A stretch of 64,000 bases of DNA, taken from positions 372,001 to 436,000 of the forward strand of contig CAWBNP010000002.1 of assembly GCA_963790245.1 (NCBI GenBank). The letters are read 5' to 3'. The notes under the pieces are model-generated. The model was not told the DNA's origin. It did not search any database and saw only the letters and a list, made by a program, of their open reading frames with translations. A program made the position numbers and the translations under genes. Positions 56,000 through 64,000 of this stretch are shown here, piece by piece. How positions within the stretch are numbered: position 1 is the stretch's first letter; each line of letters begins with the position of its first letter. This DNA is from JACCVG01 sp963790245 (lineage in GTDB: Bacteria; Actinomycetota; Thermoleophilia; Solirubrobacterales; Thermoleophilaceae).

Positions 56000-57424
56000 C
56001 TAACCGTCGATCTGCTCGCGTATGAGCCGCTGGACCTCGCCGCCGTCGGCACGGCCACGGGTCTCGCGCATCACCGCACCGATGATCACGCCGATCGCCT
56101 TGCCGTTGCCGGCCCGGATCTGCTCGACCGCGTCGGAGTGCTCGCTGAGGACGCGCTCGACGATCCCGCCGAGCTCGTCGGCTCCGGCCAGCGCCAGTCC
56201 CGCCTGCTCGACGATCACGCGCGGCTCACCGCCGTCGGCCACCAGCCGGTCGAGCACCTCCTTTGCGGCCTGGTTGGAGATTTCTTTGCCTTCGACCAGG
56301 GCGACCAGCTCGGCGAGCGCCGCCGGGGTCAGCTTCGCCGCGGCGGGATCGCCGTCTCCGATCCGCGCGACCAGCTCGCCCGTGACCCAGTTCGCGATCG
56401 CGACCGCGTGGTCTGCGCCCCCGACCGCCGCCTCGAAGAAGTCGCCGAGGTCGGTTCTGAATCCGAGCTGGTGCGCCGTGTCGGCGCCGAGCCCGAACTC
56501 GCGCTCGAGCCGCTCGGCGCGCGCCGCGGGCAGCTCCGGCAAAGCGGCCCGGGCGCGTTCGATCATCGCGTCGGTCGCGAGGATCGGCGGCAGATCGGGC
56601 TCGGGCAGGTAGCGATAGTCGTGGGCCTCCTCCTTGGACCGCAGGGAGCTGATCGCCCCGGTCTGGGGATCGAAGTGGAGCGTCTCCTGGACGACAACCC
56701 CGCCGTTTTCCAGCAGGGCGACCTGGCGCGCGATCTCCGCGTCCACGCCGCGCTGCAGGAATCGGAAGGAATTCATGTTCTTGAGCTCGGTCTTGGTCCC
56801 GAGCGTTTCGCTGCCGACCGGGCGCACCGACACGTTGGCATCGCAGCGCAGCGAACCCTCCTCCATGTTCACGTCGGAGACCGCGAGCTTGCGCAGGGTC
56901 GCCCGCAGCAATCGCAGCCAGGTCGCGGCCTGCTCGGCGGAGCGGACGTCGGGCTCGGTGACGATCTCGACCAGCGGGGTGCCGCCGCGGTTGAAGTCGA
57001 CAACCGACCCGGCCGCGCCGTGGATCCGGCCCGAATCCCCGGCGTGGACAAGTTTCGCCGCGTCCTCCTCGAGGTGGACCCGATGGATGCGCACCTCGCC
57101 GAGCCGGCCGTCGCGGGCGAGCGGAATGTCGTACTGGGAGATCTGGTAGCCCTTGGGCAGGTCCGGATAGAAGTAGTTCTTGCGGTGGAAAATCGACCGC
57201 GGGGCGATCTCGCAGCCGAGCGCCAGGCCGATCATCAAGCCGAAGTGGATCGCCTCGGCGTTGGTGACCGGGAGGACGCCAGGGTGCCCGAGACAGATCG
57301 GGCAGGTGCGCGTGTTGGGCGGCTCACCGAAGGACAGCTCGCAGCCGCAGAACATCTTCGTCCGGGTTGCAAGCTGGACGTGTATCTCGAGACCGATCAC
57401 CGGCTCGTACGCCACGGCGCTCAC
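56000..57424 (-). CDS. gatB: Asp/Glu-tRNA amidotransferase subunit B
   Basis: 474 aa from GTG 57422-57424, which overlaps the gatA stop as GTGA. GatB is the kinase/transamidase subunit that converts misacylated Glu-tRNA(Gln) or Asp-tRNA(Asn). EPVIGLEIHVQLATRTKMFCGC, CPICLGHPGVLPVTNAEA (zinc-binding cysteines), RKNYFYPDLPKGYQISQYDIPLA, and NSFRFLQRGVDAEIARQ are diagnostic. The C-terminal YqeY-like domain (about 330-474) ends in VQRLIREQ. Confidence 0.95.
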   Translation of the reverse strand: MSAVAYEPVIGLEIHVQLATRTKMFCGCELSFGEPPNTRTCPICLGHPGVLPVTNAEAIHFGLMIGLALGCEIAPRSIFHRKNYFYPDLPKGYQISQYDIPLARDGRLGEVRIHRVHLEEDAAKLVHAGDSGRIHGAAGSVVDFNRGGTPLVEIVTEPDVRSAEQAATWLRLLRATLRKLAVSDVNMEEGSLRCDANVSVRPVGSETLGTKTELKNMNSFRFLQRGVDAEIARQVALLENGGVVVQETLHFDPQTGAISSLRSKEEAHDYRYLPEPDLPPILATDAMIERARAALPELPAARAERLEREFGLGADTAHQLGFRTDLGDFFEAAVGGADHAVAIANWVTGELVARIGDGDPAAAKLTPAALAELVALVEGKEISNQAAKEVLDRLVADGGEPRVIVEQAGLALAGADELGGIVERVLSEHSDAVEQIRAGNGKAIGVIIGAVMRETRGRADGGEVQRLIREQIDG

Positions 57425-58854
57425 GCTGTCTCCCACGGGGCTCCGGTGAACCCGATCGCCTGCTCGAGCGCGTAGGCGGCCTCGAGCAGGCGCTGTTCGG
57501 CGAACGCCGGAGCGGCGAGCTGGATCCCGACCGGCAGCCCCGCGGAAATTCCCGCCGGGATCGAGATCGCCGGGATCCCGGCGAGTGACATCGGGACCGT
57601 GCAGTAGTCCGAGAGATACATCGAGAGCGGGTCCGCGGTCCGCTCGCCGAGCTTGAAGGCGACGGTCGGCGAGGTCGGCGTGATCAGCAGGTCGACGGCA
57701 TCGAACGCGGTCCGGAAGTCCTCGACGATCCGCGTGCGCATCCGCTGAGCGCGGCCGTAGTAGGCCTCGTAGTAGCCCGAGGACAACGCGTAGGTGCCGA
57801 GCATGATCCGGCGCTTGACCTCGTCCCCGAAGCCGTCCTCGCGCGTCTGCTGGTACATCCCGAGCAGGTCAGATGATGCCGACCGCAGGCCGTAGCGGAC
57901 GCCGTCGAAGCGAGCCAGGTTCGCGCTCGCCTCGGCCGGAGCGAGGACGTAGTAGGCGGACAGCCCATGTCCGCAGTGGGGCAGCCCGACCTCCTCGACA
58001 TGACCGCCCAGCGTCTCGATCCGGGCGATCGTCTGCTCGAGCACGTCGCGCACGCCTGGCTCGATGCCCTCGCCGGTCAGCTCCGGGGGCACGCCGAACC
58101 TGATTCCGTCGAGACTCTCGGCCGAGGGCGGCGCGATCGACTCCGAACCGCCGCCCACGGCGGTCGAGTCGAGCGGGTCGGTGCCGATCATCTCGGCGAG
58201 CAGCAGCGCGGCGTCGGTCACATCGCGGGTGATCGGCCCGGCCTGATCCAACGAGGAAGCGAACGCGATCATCCCGTAGCGCGAGATCGAGCCGTAGGTC
58301 GGCTTGAGTCCGACCACCCCACAGAGCGCGGCGGGCTGGCGGATCGATCCACCGGTGTCGGTACCGAGTGCCCACGGGGCGAGGCCCGCCGCAACGGCGG
58401 CAGCCGAGCCGCCCGATGACCCGCCCGGGACGCGCTCCTCATCCCAGGGATTGCGCACCGCTCCGAAGGCCGAGTTCTCGTTCGACGATCCCATCGCGAA
58501 CTCGTCCATGTTCGTCTTGCCGATCATCGGGGCACCGGCGCAGAGCGCCCGCTTCACGGCGGTCGCCGTGTACGGGGGGATGTAGCCCTCGAGAATTCGT
58601 GACGCGGCCCGGCTGAGGACGCCCTCCACGCAGAAGAGGTCCTTGACCGCGAGCGGGACGCCACCGAGCGCCGAGCCGGCGGCTCGGTCGAGATCCGGAG
58701 CCTCCTCTGCAACGGTCAGGAATGCGCCGAGGCTCTCTCCCGCGGCCCTCGAGCGGTAGAGCTCGAACAGCTCGCCGGCGTCGAGATCCCCCGAGCGGAC
58801 CGCCGCGCCCGCCGCCGCAGCGGTCAGGCGGCTCACGTCGCCGAGCTCAACCAC
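57421..58854 (-). CDS. gatA: Asp/Glu-tRNA amidotransferase subunit A
   Basis: 477 aa from GTG 58852-58854, overlapping gatC by 8 nt; a longer upstream frame lies antisense-like within gatC and has no similarity. GatA is the amidase-signature glutaminase. The Ser-cisSer-Lys triad is visible: Lys in PLAVKDLFCVEG, cis-Ser in GTDTGGSIRQPA, and nucleophile Ser in VPGGSSGGSAAAVAAG region motifs. KTNMDEFAMGSSNENSAFG is also conserved. Confidence 0.95.
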   Translation of the reverse strand: MVELGDVSRLTAAAAGAAVRSGDLDAGELFELYRSRAAGESLGAFLTVAEEAPDLDRAAGSALGGVPLAVKDLFCVEGVLSRAASRILEGYIPPYTATAVKRALCAGAPMIGKTNMDEFAMGSSNENSAFGAVRNPWDEERVPGGSSGGSAAAVAAGLAPWALGTDTGGSIRQPAALCGVVGLKPTYGSISRYGMIAFASSLDQAGPITRDVTDAALLLAEMIGTDPLDSTAVGGGSESIAPPSAESLDGIRFGVPPELTGEGIEPGVRDVLEQTIARIETLGGHVEEVGLPHCGHGLSAYYVLAPAEASANLARFDGVRYGLRSASSDLLGMYQQTREDGFGDEVKRRIMLGTYALSSGYYEAYYGRAQRMRTRIVEDFRTAFDAVDLLITPTSPTVAFKLGERTADPLSMYLSDYCTVPMSLAGIPAISIPAGISAGLPVGIQLAAPAFAEQRLLEAAYALEQAIGFTGAPWETA

Positions 58855-59131
58855 CGGGGCTGGGGACGGCGAAACCGCCGGCGGCCTCGACCGGTGCGTT
58901 GGCGAGCGCCACCTCACGCGGAAGGCTCGTCGCGGGAACGTCCGGGCGGAGAACGTTCTCGACCGGGACGACGTGGGTCGTCGGCGCAACCCCATCGAGG
59001 TCGACCTGCTCGAGCTTCTCGATGTGGTCGAGCACCGTCGAAAGCTCGCCGGCCATCCGCTCGACCTCGTCGTCGGTGAGCTTCAGCCGCGCCAAGCGGG
59101 CGACGTGCAGAACCTGTTCGCGGTCGATCAT
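58847..59131 (-). CDS. gatC: Asp/Glu-tRNA amidotransferase subunit C
   Basis: 94 aa. GatC wraps around GatA and GatB and stabilises the complex. IDREQVLHVARLARLKLTDDEVERMAGELSTVLDHIEKLEQVDLDGVAPTTHV is the complete family signature. It is the first gene of the gatC-gatA-gatB run. Confidence 0.95.
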   Translation of the reverse strand: MIDREQVLHVARLARLKLTDDEVERMAGELSTVLDHIEKLEQVDLDGVAPTTHVVPVENVLRPDVPATSLPREVALANAPVEAAGGFAVPSPGG

Positions 59132-59159
59132 CGGGGAGCCAGTCTAGGGAGCGAGATGC

Positions 59160-59663
59160 TCACGGCGCACGGAGTGCGCGGGCAGACCCGGCCGCGATCA
59201 CCACGAGTGCGATCACGGCACCCACCAAGCCGATCTGGGCCTGGCCGCCCGGACCGGGCGGATCGAGCATTCGGTAGAGCAGCAACAGCGCTCCGAGAAG
59301 CGCAACCGGGGCCGCGACCGCCGTCAGCCGTTCCGGACGATCGGCGGCGATCAGGAACGAACCGGCGATCGTCAAGCCGATCGCCGCCAGGACGAGTACC
59401 AGGATCACCCGGTCCACCGGCCGATCGGCCTGCCACCCGTTGCTCTCGGCTTCCTCGGCGGCCGCGCTTGCCTGGCGCTCTACGTCGAGGCTCAGCGATT
59501 CGGCCGTCGGCGACTCGGCCCGAGCGGTCTGCTGGAGACGTTCGATCCGTCGCGCCTCGGCGCCGGCCTCCGTCGTGTACCAGTCGGCCGCGAGCAGCAG
59601 GATCAACGCGAGAGCGGCGACCAATGCGGCCACCCGGCCCGGGGACAGCCTCGCGAAGGTCAC
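59160..59663 (-). CDS. Hypothetical membrane protein
   Basis: 167 aa with one N-terminal transmembrane helix (VAALVAALALILLLAADW) and three C-terminal ones (VILVLVLAAIGLTIAGSFLIA, VALLGALLLLYRML, IGLVGAVIALVVIAAG), separated by a charged loop (about 35-80). The C-terminal part resembles the neighbouring 59660-60106 protein, so the pair may be diverged paralogues. Function unknown. The start overlaps the neighbour's stop by 4 nt. Confidence 0.65.
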   Translation of the reverse strand: MTFARLSPGRVAALVAALALILLLAADWYTTEAGAEARRIERLQQTARAESPTAESLSLDVERQASAAAEEAESNGWQADRPVDRVILVLVLAAIGLTIAGSFLIAADRPERLTAVAAPVALLGALLLLYRMLDPPGPGGQAQIGLVGAVIALVVIAAGSARALRAP

Positions 59664-60106
59664 TCGTCGCCGGAGCCGCGGACGCCGGCGAGCGGCTCCT
59701 GGCCGGGCCAGAAGTCGGTTCCCTCATCGCGGCCGCTGATGAAGCCCCCAACCGTGCAGAGCAACGCGGCCGCGACACCCGCGAGCGCCCACTCCCGATC
59801 GAGACCGGCGCCCGGCGGGCTGAGCAGCGAGATCGCAGCCCAGACGACCCCGACCACTCCCAAAAGCGCCAGCAGCGCGGAGATAGCCGTCGGCACGGCG
59901 CTCGTCGGCTGGGTCATCTCAGTGACCATCAGGGCGATGCCGAGGGCGGCGAGCACGACCAGGACGATGTCGAGCACCGCGAACGCCTCGAAGCCGGAAA
60001 TAGGCTCCTCCGCATTCGAGTACCACGGAAGGAAGAGCGAGCTGAGCAGGGCGCACCCCGCGAGGCCCGCGATCAACTCGCCGAGCCGTGGTGCCTTGAG
60101 TCTCAC
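59660..60106 (-). CDS. Hypothetical membrane protein
   Basis: 148 aa with four predicted transmembrane helices (LAGCALLSSLFLPWY, VLDIVLVVLAALGIALMV, ISALLALLGVVGVVWAAISLL, LAGVAAALLCTVGGFI). The FLPWYS motif after helix 1 is seen in several actinobacterial small membrane proteins of unknown role. Coupled by 4-nt overlap to the next gene and to the hydrolase gene upstream. Confidence 0.65.
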   Translation of the reverse strand: MRLKAPRLGELIAGLAGCALLSSLFLPWYSNAEEPISGFEAFAVLDIVLVVLAALGIALMVTEMTQPTSAVPTAISALLALLGVVGVVWAAISLLSPPGAGLDREWALAGVAAALLCTVGGFISGRDEGTDFWPGQEPLAGVRGSGDE

Positions 60107-61638
60107 GGCGCGAACGTTAGCGCGCTGCGACCACCGGCAACGCGACCTTGACGCTCTGGAGCTGGGCGACTCCGGCGGACCGCTGGGGACCCCATACGGT
60201 CGTTCCGGCGACGAGCTGGAGGGTGTAGGAGGAACCCGGGCGGCCGGAGGCGGCGATCAGCTCGAGATCGCGCGTTTACGGTGTGGGTCCCACCGTCAAG
60301 CGTGAGCGGGATCGGGGTGATCTGGTGGCCGAGCACCTCGCCGCTGCGGTTGTCGACGATCTGGCCATAGATCAGGGTCTTCGACGGGGCCGCGGCCCCG
60401 GAGTAGGTGATCTCGACCTTCGGCGGGCCGACCAGCTCGACCGCACCGTCGGGCGCCGGGATATCGACCTCGACCGACAACGGCGGCGCGACGGGCCTGG
60501 ACAGGGTCAGCTCGCCGCTCACGAGGCCGGGAGCCAAGGCCAGGGAACCGGTCCCCTGGCCGCGCAACGCGCCGCGCGAGCGAAGCGGGTAGCGGGATGC
60601 CGAGTGCCAGGCGCCATCGGGCTCGGAGATCCAGCGGAACTTGCGGCCAGTGTTGACCTTGCGATCGCTGAGGTAGCGATCGAACCAGGTGATCATCGCC
60701 CGGCCGACGCGCCCGGTGTTGCCGGGATCGGTGCCGCACGTGCCGTGACCGCCGCAGAACCAGATCATCTTGACCCTCGTTCCCGCTTCTTCCAGCGCGC
60801 GGAAGTTGCGATCGGCCTCGCCCGGAGCAAAGAGCGTGTCAACGGTCCCCTGGACGAGCAGTGTCGGCGCGCGTACCTTGCGGATCAGCGGACCGGGGCC
60901 ACGGGATGCGAAGTACCGTCGGTCGGCGTCGCTGAAGCTGCCGGTCGCGATGCCGTTTGCGAGCGCCCCGACCGCCTCCGGCGGCAAGTAGCGCACCTGC
61001 GCGCCGTCCGGGTCGCGCAGGCCGCCTGGGATTGAGGTCGCTCCACCGGCCGAGAGCAACAACCCCCAACCCGTCTTGATCGCGCCGTCGCGGTTGAAGG
61101 TGTCCACGAGCGAGTGCCACGAGATGTTGGGAACGATCGCGTCGATTCGCCGGTCTCGGGAGGCGGCCGCGATCTGAACGCCACCGCCGTAGCTCCCTCC
61201 CCCCATCCCGACACGCGGGTCACCGCGCCGGTCAAGCAGCGCCGAGGGTTGCTCGGCGACGTAGTCGATCAGGGCGCTCACATCGCGCCCCTCAAACGCC
61301 GGGGAGTCGATCATGATCTTGCCGCCCGAGTCACCGAACCCGCGGGCGTCCCAGGTGAGCACGTTGTAACCCGCCTCGAGCAGGGGCCGTGTTCCGATGT
61401 ACCCCGAAGCGCCCCTGTATGGGCTGTTCGGGCCGTCCCCGCGCCCGCCGAAGCCGTGCCCGACGAGCACGGTCGGGCGGGGTCCCTTGCCGGTCCCCTC
61501 GAAGTAGTTGAGCACGATCCGCGTGCCGTCGAAGGAGCGGACCTGGTCGCGCGCCGCGGACGCGGAGGCGGGCATGGACGCAAGCGCGACCACGAAGACG
61601 ACGAGCGCCGAGATCCCCCTCCACCGCATCGGCGTCAA
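60103..61638 (-). CDS. Secreted CocE/NonD-type hydrolase (X-Pro dipeptidyl-peptidase S15-like), C-terminal frameshift
   Basis: 511 aa as read. A signal peptide (ALVVFVVALASMPASASA) precedes an alpha/beta-hydrolase: VLVGHGFGGRGDG, WDARGFGDSGG, nucleophile elbow GMGGGSYGGG, Asp in LVQGTVDTLFAP, His in FCGGHGTCG. A beta-rich domain follows (about 375-470, LTLSRPVAPPLSVEVDIPAP). After GGTHTVNA near 60275 similarity moves to another frame, which reads SGRPGSSYTLQLVAGTTVWGP and stops at 60117. One extra base explains this. It is probably exported and acts on esters, amides or X-Pro peptides. Confidence 0.83.
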   Translation of the reverse strand: MTPMRWRGISALVVFVVALASMPASASAARDQVRSFDGTRIVLNYFEGTGKGPRPTVLVGHGFGGRGDGPNSPYRGASGYIGTRPLLEAGYNVLTWDARGFGDSGGKIMIDSPAFEGRDVSALIDYVAEQPSALLDRRGDPRVGMGGGSYGGGVQIAAASRDRRIDAIVPNISWHSLVDTFNRDGAIKTGWGLLLSAGGATSIPGGLRDPDGAQVRYLPPEAVGALANGIATGSFSDADRRYFASRGPGPLIRKVRAPTLLVQGTVDTLFAPGEADRNFRALEEAGTRVKMIWFCGGHGTCGTDPGNTGRVGRAMITWFDRYLSDRKVNTGRKFRWISEPDGAWHSASRYPLRSRGALRGQGTGSLALAPGLVSGELTLSRPVAPPLSVEVDIPAPDGAVELVGPPKVEITYSGAAAPSKTLIYGQIVDNRSGEVLGHQITPIPLTLDGGTHTVNARSRADRRLRPPGFLLHPPARRRNDRMGSPAVRRSRPAPERQGRVAGGRSALTFAP

Positions 61639-61673
61639 CGGTAGCGGGTCGCGGCCGCCCTCGAGCCCGCCGA

Positions 61674-62525
61674 TCAGGCGGCCGACAGCCGGGCGGCGGT
61701 CAGCGTGTTGACGAGCAGCATCGCCCTGGTCATCGGTCCGACGCCGCCCGGGACCGGAGTGATCGCGCCCGCGACCTCGACGACCGCATCGAAGTCGACG
61801 TCGCCCACGAGCGCATCCCCGACACGGTTGATCCCGACGTCGATCACCGTCGCACCGGGGCGGACCATCTCCGCGCCGATCATCCGCGGCACCCCGACGG
61901 CGGCGACCAGCACGTCTGCACGGCGGCAGCTCTCGCCAAGATCGCGGGTGCGCGAGTGGCAGGTCGTAACGGTCGCGTTGCGTGCCAGCAGGAGGGCCGC
62001 GAGCGGCTTACCGACGAGCGTCGAACGGCCGACGACGACAGCATCGGCGCCGCTCAACTCGGTCCCGACTCGGTCGAGCAGCTCGATCACTCCGGCCGGG
62101 GTGCACGGCACGAGTCCCGGGCGTCCCTGCATCAGCAGCCCCGCGTTGGTCGGCGTCAGGCCGTCGACGTCCTTGGCGGGATCGATCAGCGCCGTCATTT
62201 CCGGGCCGTCGAGATGATCGGGCAGCGGCAGCTGGAGCAGGATCCCGTGGACGGCGGGGTCGATGTTGAGGCCAGCGATCAGGGCGCTCAACTCGGCCGC
62301 AGTGGTGTTGGTCGGCAACTCGTGATGGATCGACGCCATGCCGGCCGCCTCGCAGTCCTTGCGCTTCATCCGCACGTAGACATGCGAGGCGGGATCGTCG
62401 CCGATCAGGATCGTCGCGAGTCCCGGCCGCTCGGCACTCGTCCCGGCCAGCTCGGCGACTCCGGCGGCGACGCGCTCGCGGACCTCGGACGCGACGAGAT
62501 TGCCGTCGATCAGACAGGCCGCCAT
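61674..62525 (-). CDS. folD: Methylenetetrahydrofolate dehydrogenase / methenyltetrahydrofolate cyclohydrolase
   Basis: 283 aa. FolD interconverts methylene-, methenyl- and 10-formyl-THF for purine synthesis and initiator tRNA formylation. The substrate site has HVYVRMKRKDCEAAGM with the conserved Tyr and Lys. GILLQLPLPDHLD, PCTPAGVIELLDR, VVVGRSTLVGKPLAALLLARNATVTTCHSRT (NADP Rossmann) and PVPGGVGPMTRAMLLVNTL are diagnostic. Confidence 0.96.
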   Translation of the reverse strand: MAACLIDGNLVASEVRERVAAGVAELAGTSAERPGLATILIGDDPASHVYVRMKRKDCEAAGMASIHHELPTNTTAAELSALIAGLNIDPAVHGILLQLPLPDHLDGPEMTALIDPAKDVDGLTPTNAGLLMQGRPGLVPCTPAGVIELLDRVGTELSGADAVVVGRSTLVGKPLAALLLARNATVTTCHSRTRDLGESCRRADVLVAAVGVPRMIGAEMVRPGATVIDVGINRVGDALVGDVDFDAVVEVAGAITPVPGGVGPMTRAMLLVNTLTAARLSAA

Positions 62526-62529
62526 CGCC

Positions 62530-64000
62530 TCACCTCTTTTTGAGCGGGGCGTAGTCGACCATCAGCCGGCGCTCGGAACCGTCGCCCGCGAACCGGACCA
62601 TCACGACACCGCTGCCGTCGGTCCCCGTCACCACTCCGTCGCCGAGCGTCGCGTGGACGACGTCGTCGCCGAGCGAGAAGCCGGCGCCCGTCGGCACCGC
62701 CGGTGATCCGTCCCCCCAGGTGGTGGCCGACGCACCGGGCTGCTCGTCGAGCTCACGGTCGGTCAGCTGCGACCGGAATCTCGCCGAGGAAGCGGCTCGG
62801 GAGGTTCCAGTCCCTACCGCCGAACAGGCTTCGGGTTCGCGCGATAGGTGACATACAAACGCTCCCGCGCGCGGGTGATGCCGACGTAGCAGAGCCGTCG
62901 CTCCTCCTCGAGGTCGCCCTCCTCGATCGAACGCATGTGCGGGAAGACGCCGTCTTCCATCCCGATCATGAAGACGACCGGGTACTCGAGCCCCTTCGCG
63001 TTGTGGAGCGTCATCAGCGTGACGATGCCCTCGTCGTCGTCGATCGCGTCCTGAGCCGGAGAACAGCGCGATCTGCTGGAGGAACTCCTCGATCGAGGGC
63101 TGCTCCCCCTCGTCGGCCCCGCCGACGGTGTCGTACTCGCGCGCCACCCCGACGAGCTCGGCGAGGTTCTCGAGCCGACCCTCGGCCTCGATCGTTCGCT
63201 CGGCCCTCAGGGCCTCCAGGTAGCCGGTCTCCTCGAGCAGCTCGTCGAGCAGATCGCCGACCTTGGCCTGACTCAACGCGCTCGCGCAGCCGCTCCATGA
63301 CCGACATGAAGCGACCGATCGACTTGACCGCCGCCGCGCCGAGCGCGGGGATCTCCTCCGGCTTGGCCGCGATCGACCAGATGTCCTCACCGAGCGTGTT
63401 GGCGTAGGCGATCACGCGCGACTGGCTGGTGTCGCCGATCCCGCGGCGCGGCGAGTTGACGATCCGTTGGAAGCTGACCGCGTCGCTCGGGTTGACCAGC
63501 CAGGTGAGATACGCGAGCGCGTCCTTGATCTCGGCGCGCTCGTAGAAGCGTGGTGCCGCCGATGATCTGGTAGCCGACGCCGTAGCGGACGAGCGTGTCC
63601 TCCAGCACCCGGCTCTGCGCGTTGGTCCGGTAGAAGACTGCGACCTCGTCGCGCGAGCGCCCCTCGGACGACGAGCCGGTCGATCTCGCCCGCCACGAAA
63701 CGCGCCTCGGCGTGCTCGTCCTCGAGCTCGCGTACAGCGACCGGATCGCCATCGCCCGCATCAGTCCAGAGCGCCTTGGTCTTGCGGTTGCGGTTGTTGG
63801 CGACGACCGCGTTGGCGGCCGACAGGATCGTCTGGGTCGAGCGGTAGTTCTGCTCCAGCTTGATCACCTGCGCGTCGGGAAAGTCATCCTCGAAGTCGAG
63901 GATGTTGCGGATGTCCGCGCCACGGAAGCCATAGACCGACTGATCGTCGTCGCCGACGACCGCCAGGTTGCGGTGCTCGCCGGCGAGCAGGCCGCAGCCA
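62530..64000 (-). pseudogene. UvrD/PcrA-type DNA helicase, 3' part, frameshifted and cut by the window edge
   Basis: The gene enters at the right edge and ends at 62530. Superfamily 1 motifs are in several frames: IKLEQNYRSTQTILSAANAVV (motif IV), VAVFYRTNAQSRVLEDTLVRYGVGYQIIGG, VTLMTLHNAKGLEYPVVFMIGMEDGVFPH (motif V), and EEERRLCYVGITRARERLYVTY (motif VI). A C-terminal Tudor-like segment (DVVHATLGDGVVTG, VMVRFAGDGSERRLMVDYAPLKKR) identifies the PcrA type. It unwinds DNA in repair and replication-restart. At least five indels occur in 1.3 kb. Confidence 0.85.

Overview
The window is about 64 kb of high-GC chromosomal DNA with densely packed housekeeping genes, mostly on the minus strand. The classical menaquinone pathway, a short-form HisG with HisZ, a MurA with Asp in place of the active-site Cys, SepF, DUF3352 lipoproteins and a collagen-like protein with an NNSV/NSL-type repeat fit a deep-branching actinobacterium. 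Thermoleophilia (Solirubrobacter or relatives) is my inference; no phylogeny was run. There is no prophage, insertion sequence, CRISPR array or tRNA that I can support.

Layout. 0-8 kb: a start-codon fragment of the gene after lspA, then lspA, yggT and proC; a small insert carrying a collagen-like gene; sepF; a plus-strand alpha/beta hydrolase; yggS, pgeF, a CCA-adding-type nucleotidyltransferase and a DUF3352 lipoprotein. 8-15 kb: the his genes hisZ-G-D-B-H-A-F, joined by 4-nt overlaps, downstream of murA. 15-17.4 kb: a DUF389 membrane protein, a thioesterase and small proteins. 17.4-22.9 kb: a 16S-23S-5S rRNA operon with processing stems and no spacer tRNA. 22.9-31.2 kb: tyrS, a class A penicillin-binding protein, mpg, argH, cimA and ilvE, all recognisable but all broken by many one-base indels. 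31.2-43.2 kb: leuB, a Tam-like methyltransferase, leuD, leuC, an XRE-cupin regulator, a maleylacetate-reductase-like dehydrogenase, leuA with a leucine-rich leader peptide, a quinone reductase, serA, serC and ilvC. 43.2-51.2 kb: menE, menB, menA, menC, menH, menD and menF, in alternating orientations. 51.2-53.5 kb: ilvN and ilvB. 53.5-64 kb: small membrane proteins, a GNAT protein, gatB-A-C, two related membrane proteins, a secreted hydrolase, folD and the 3' part of a UvrD/PcrA helicase cut by the window edge.

How the genes work together. The BCAA genes cover the common ilvB/N/C steps, the complete leucine branch (leuA, leuCD, leuB), the citramalate entry to isoleucine (cimA) and the final transaminase (ilvE). 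serA and serC supply serine from glycolysis. The seven men genes cover chorismate to demethylmenaquinone except DHNA-CoA thioesterase. Many junctions are ATGA, GTGA or TTGA overlaps, so translational coupling is the norm here. Three junctions carry non-canonical start triplets in the same phase (CTGA, ATAG, CTAG).

Caution on sequence quality. Single-base indels concentrate in 22.9-31.2 kb, 48.7-50.6 kb and 62.7-64 kb, with isolated ones in hisH, leuC, ilvB and the secreted hydrolase. They hit essential genes while protein similarity continues in the next frame. I read these as sequencing or assembly errors, not gene decay.
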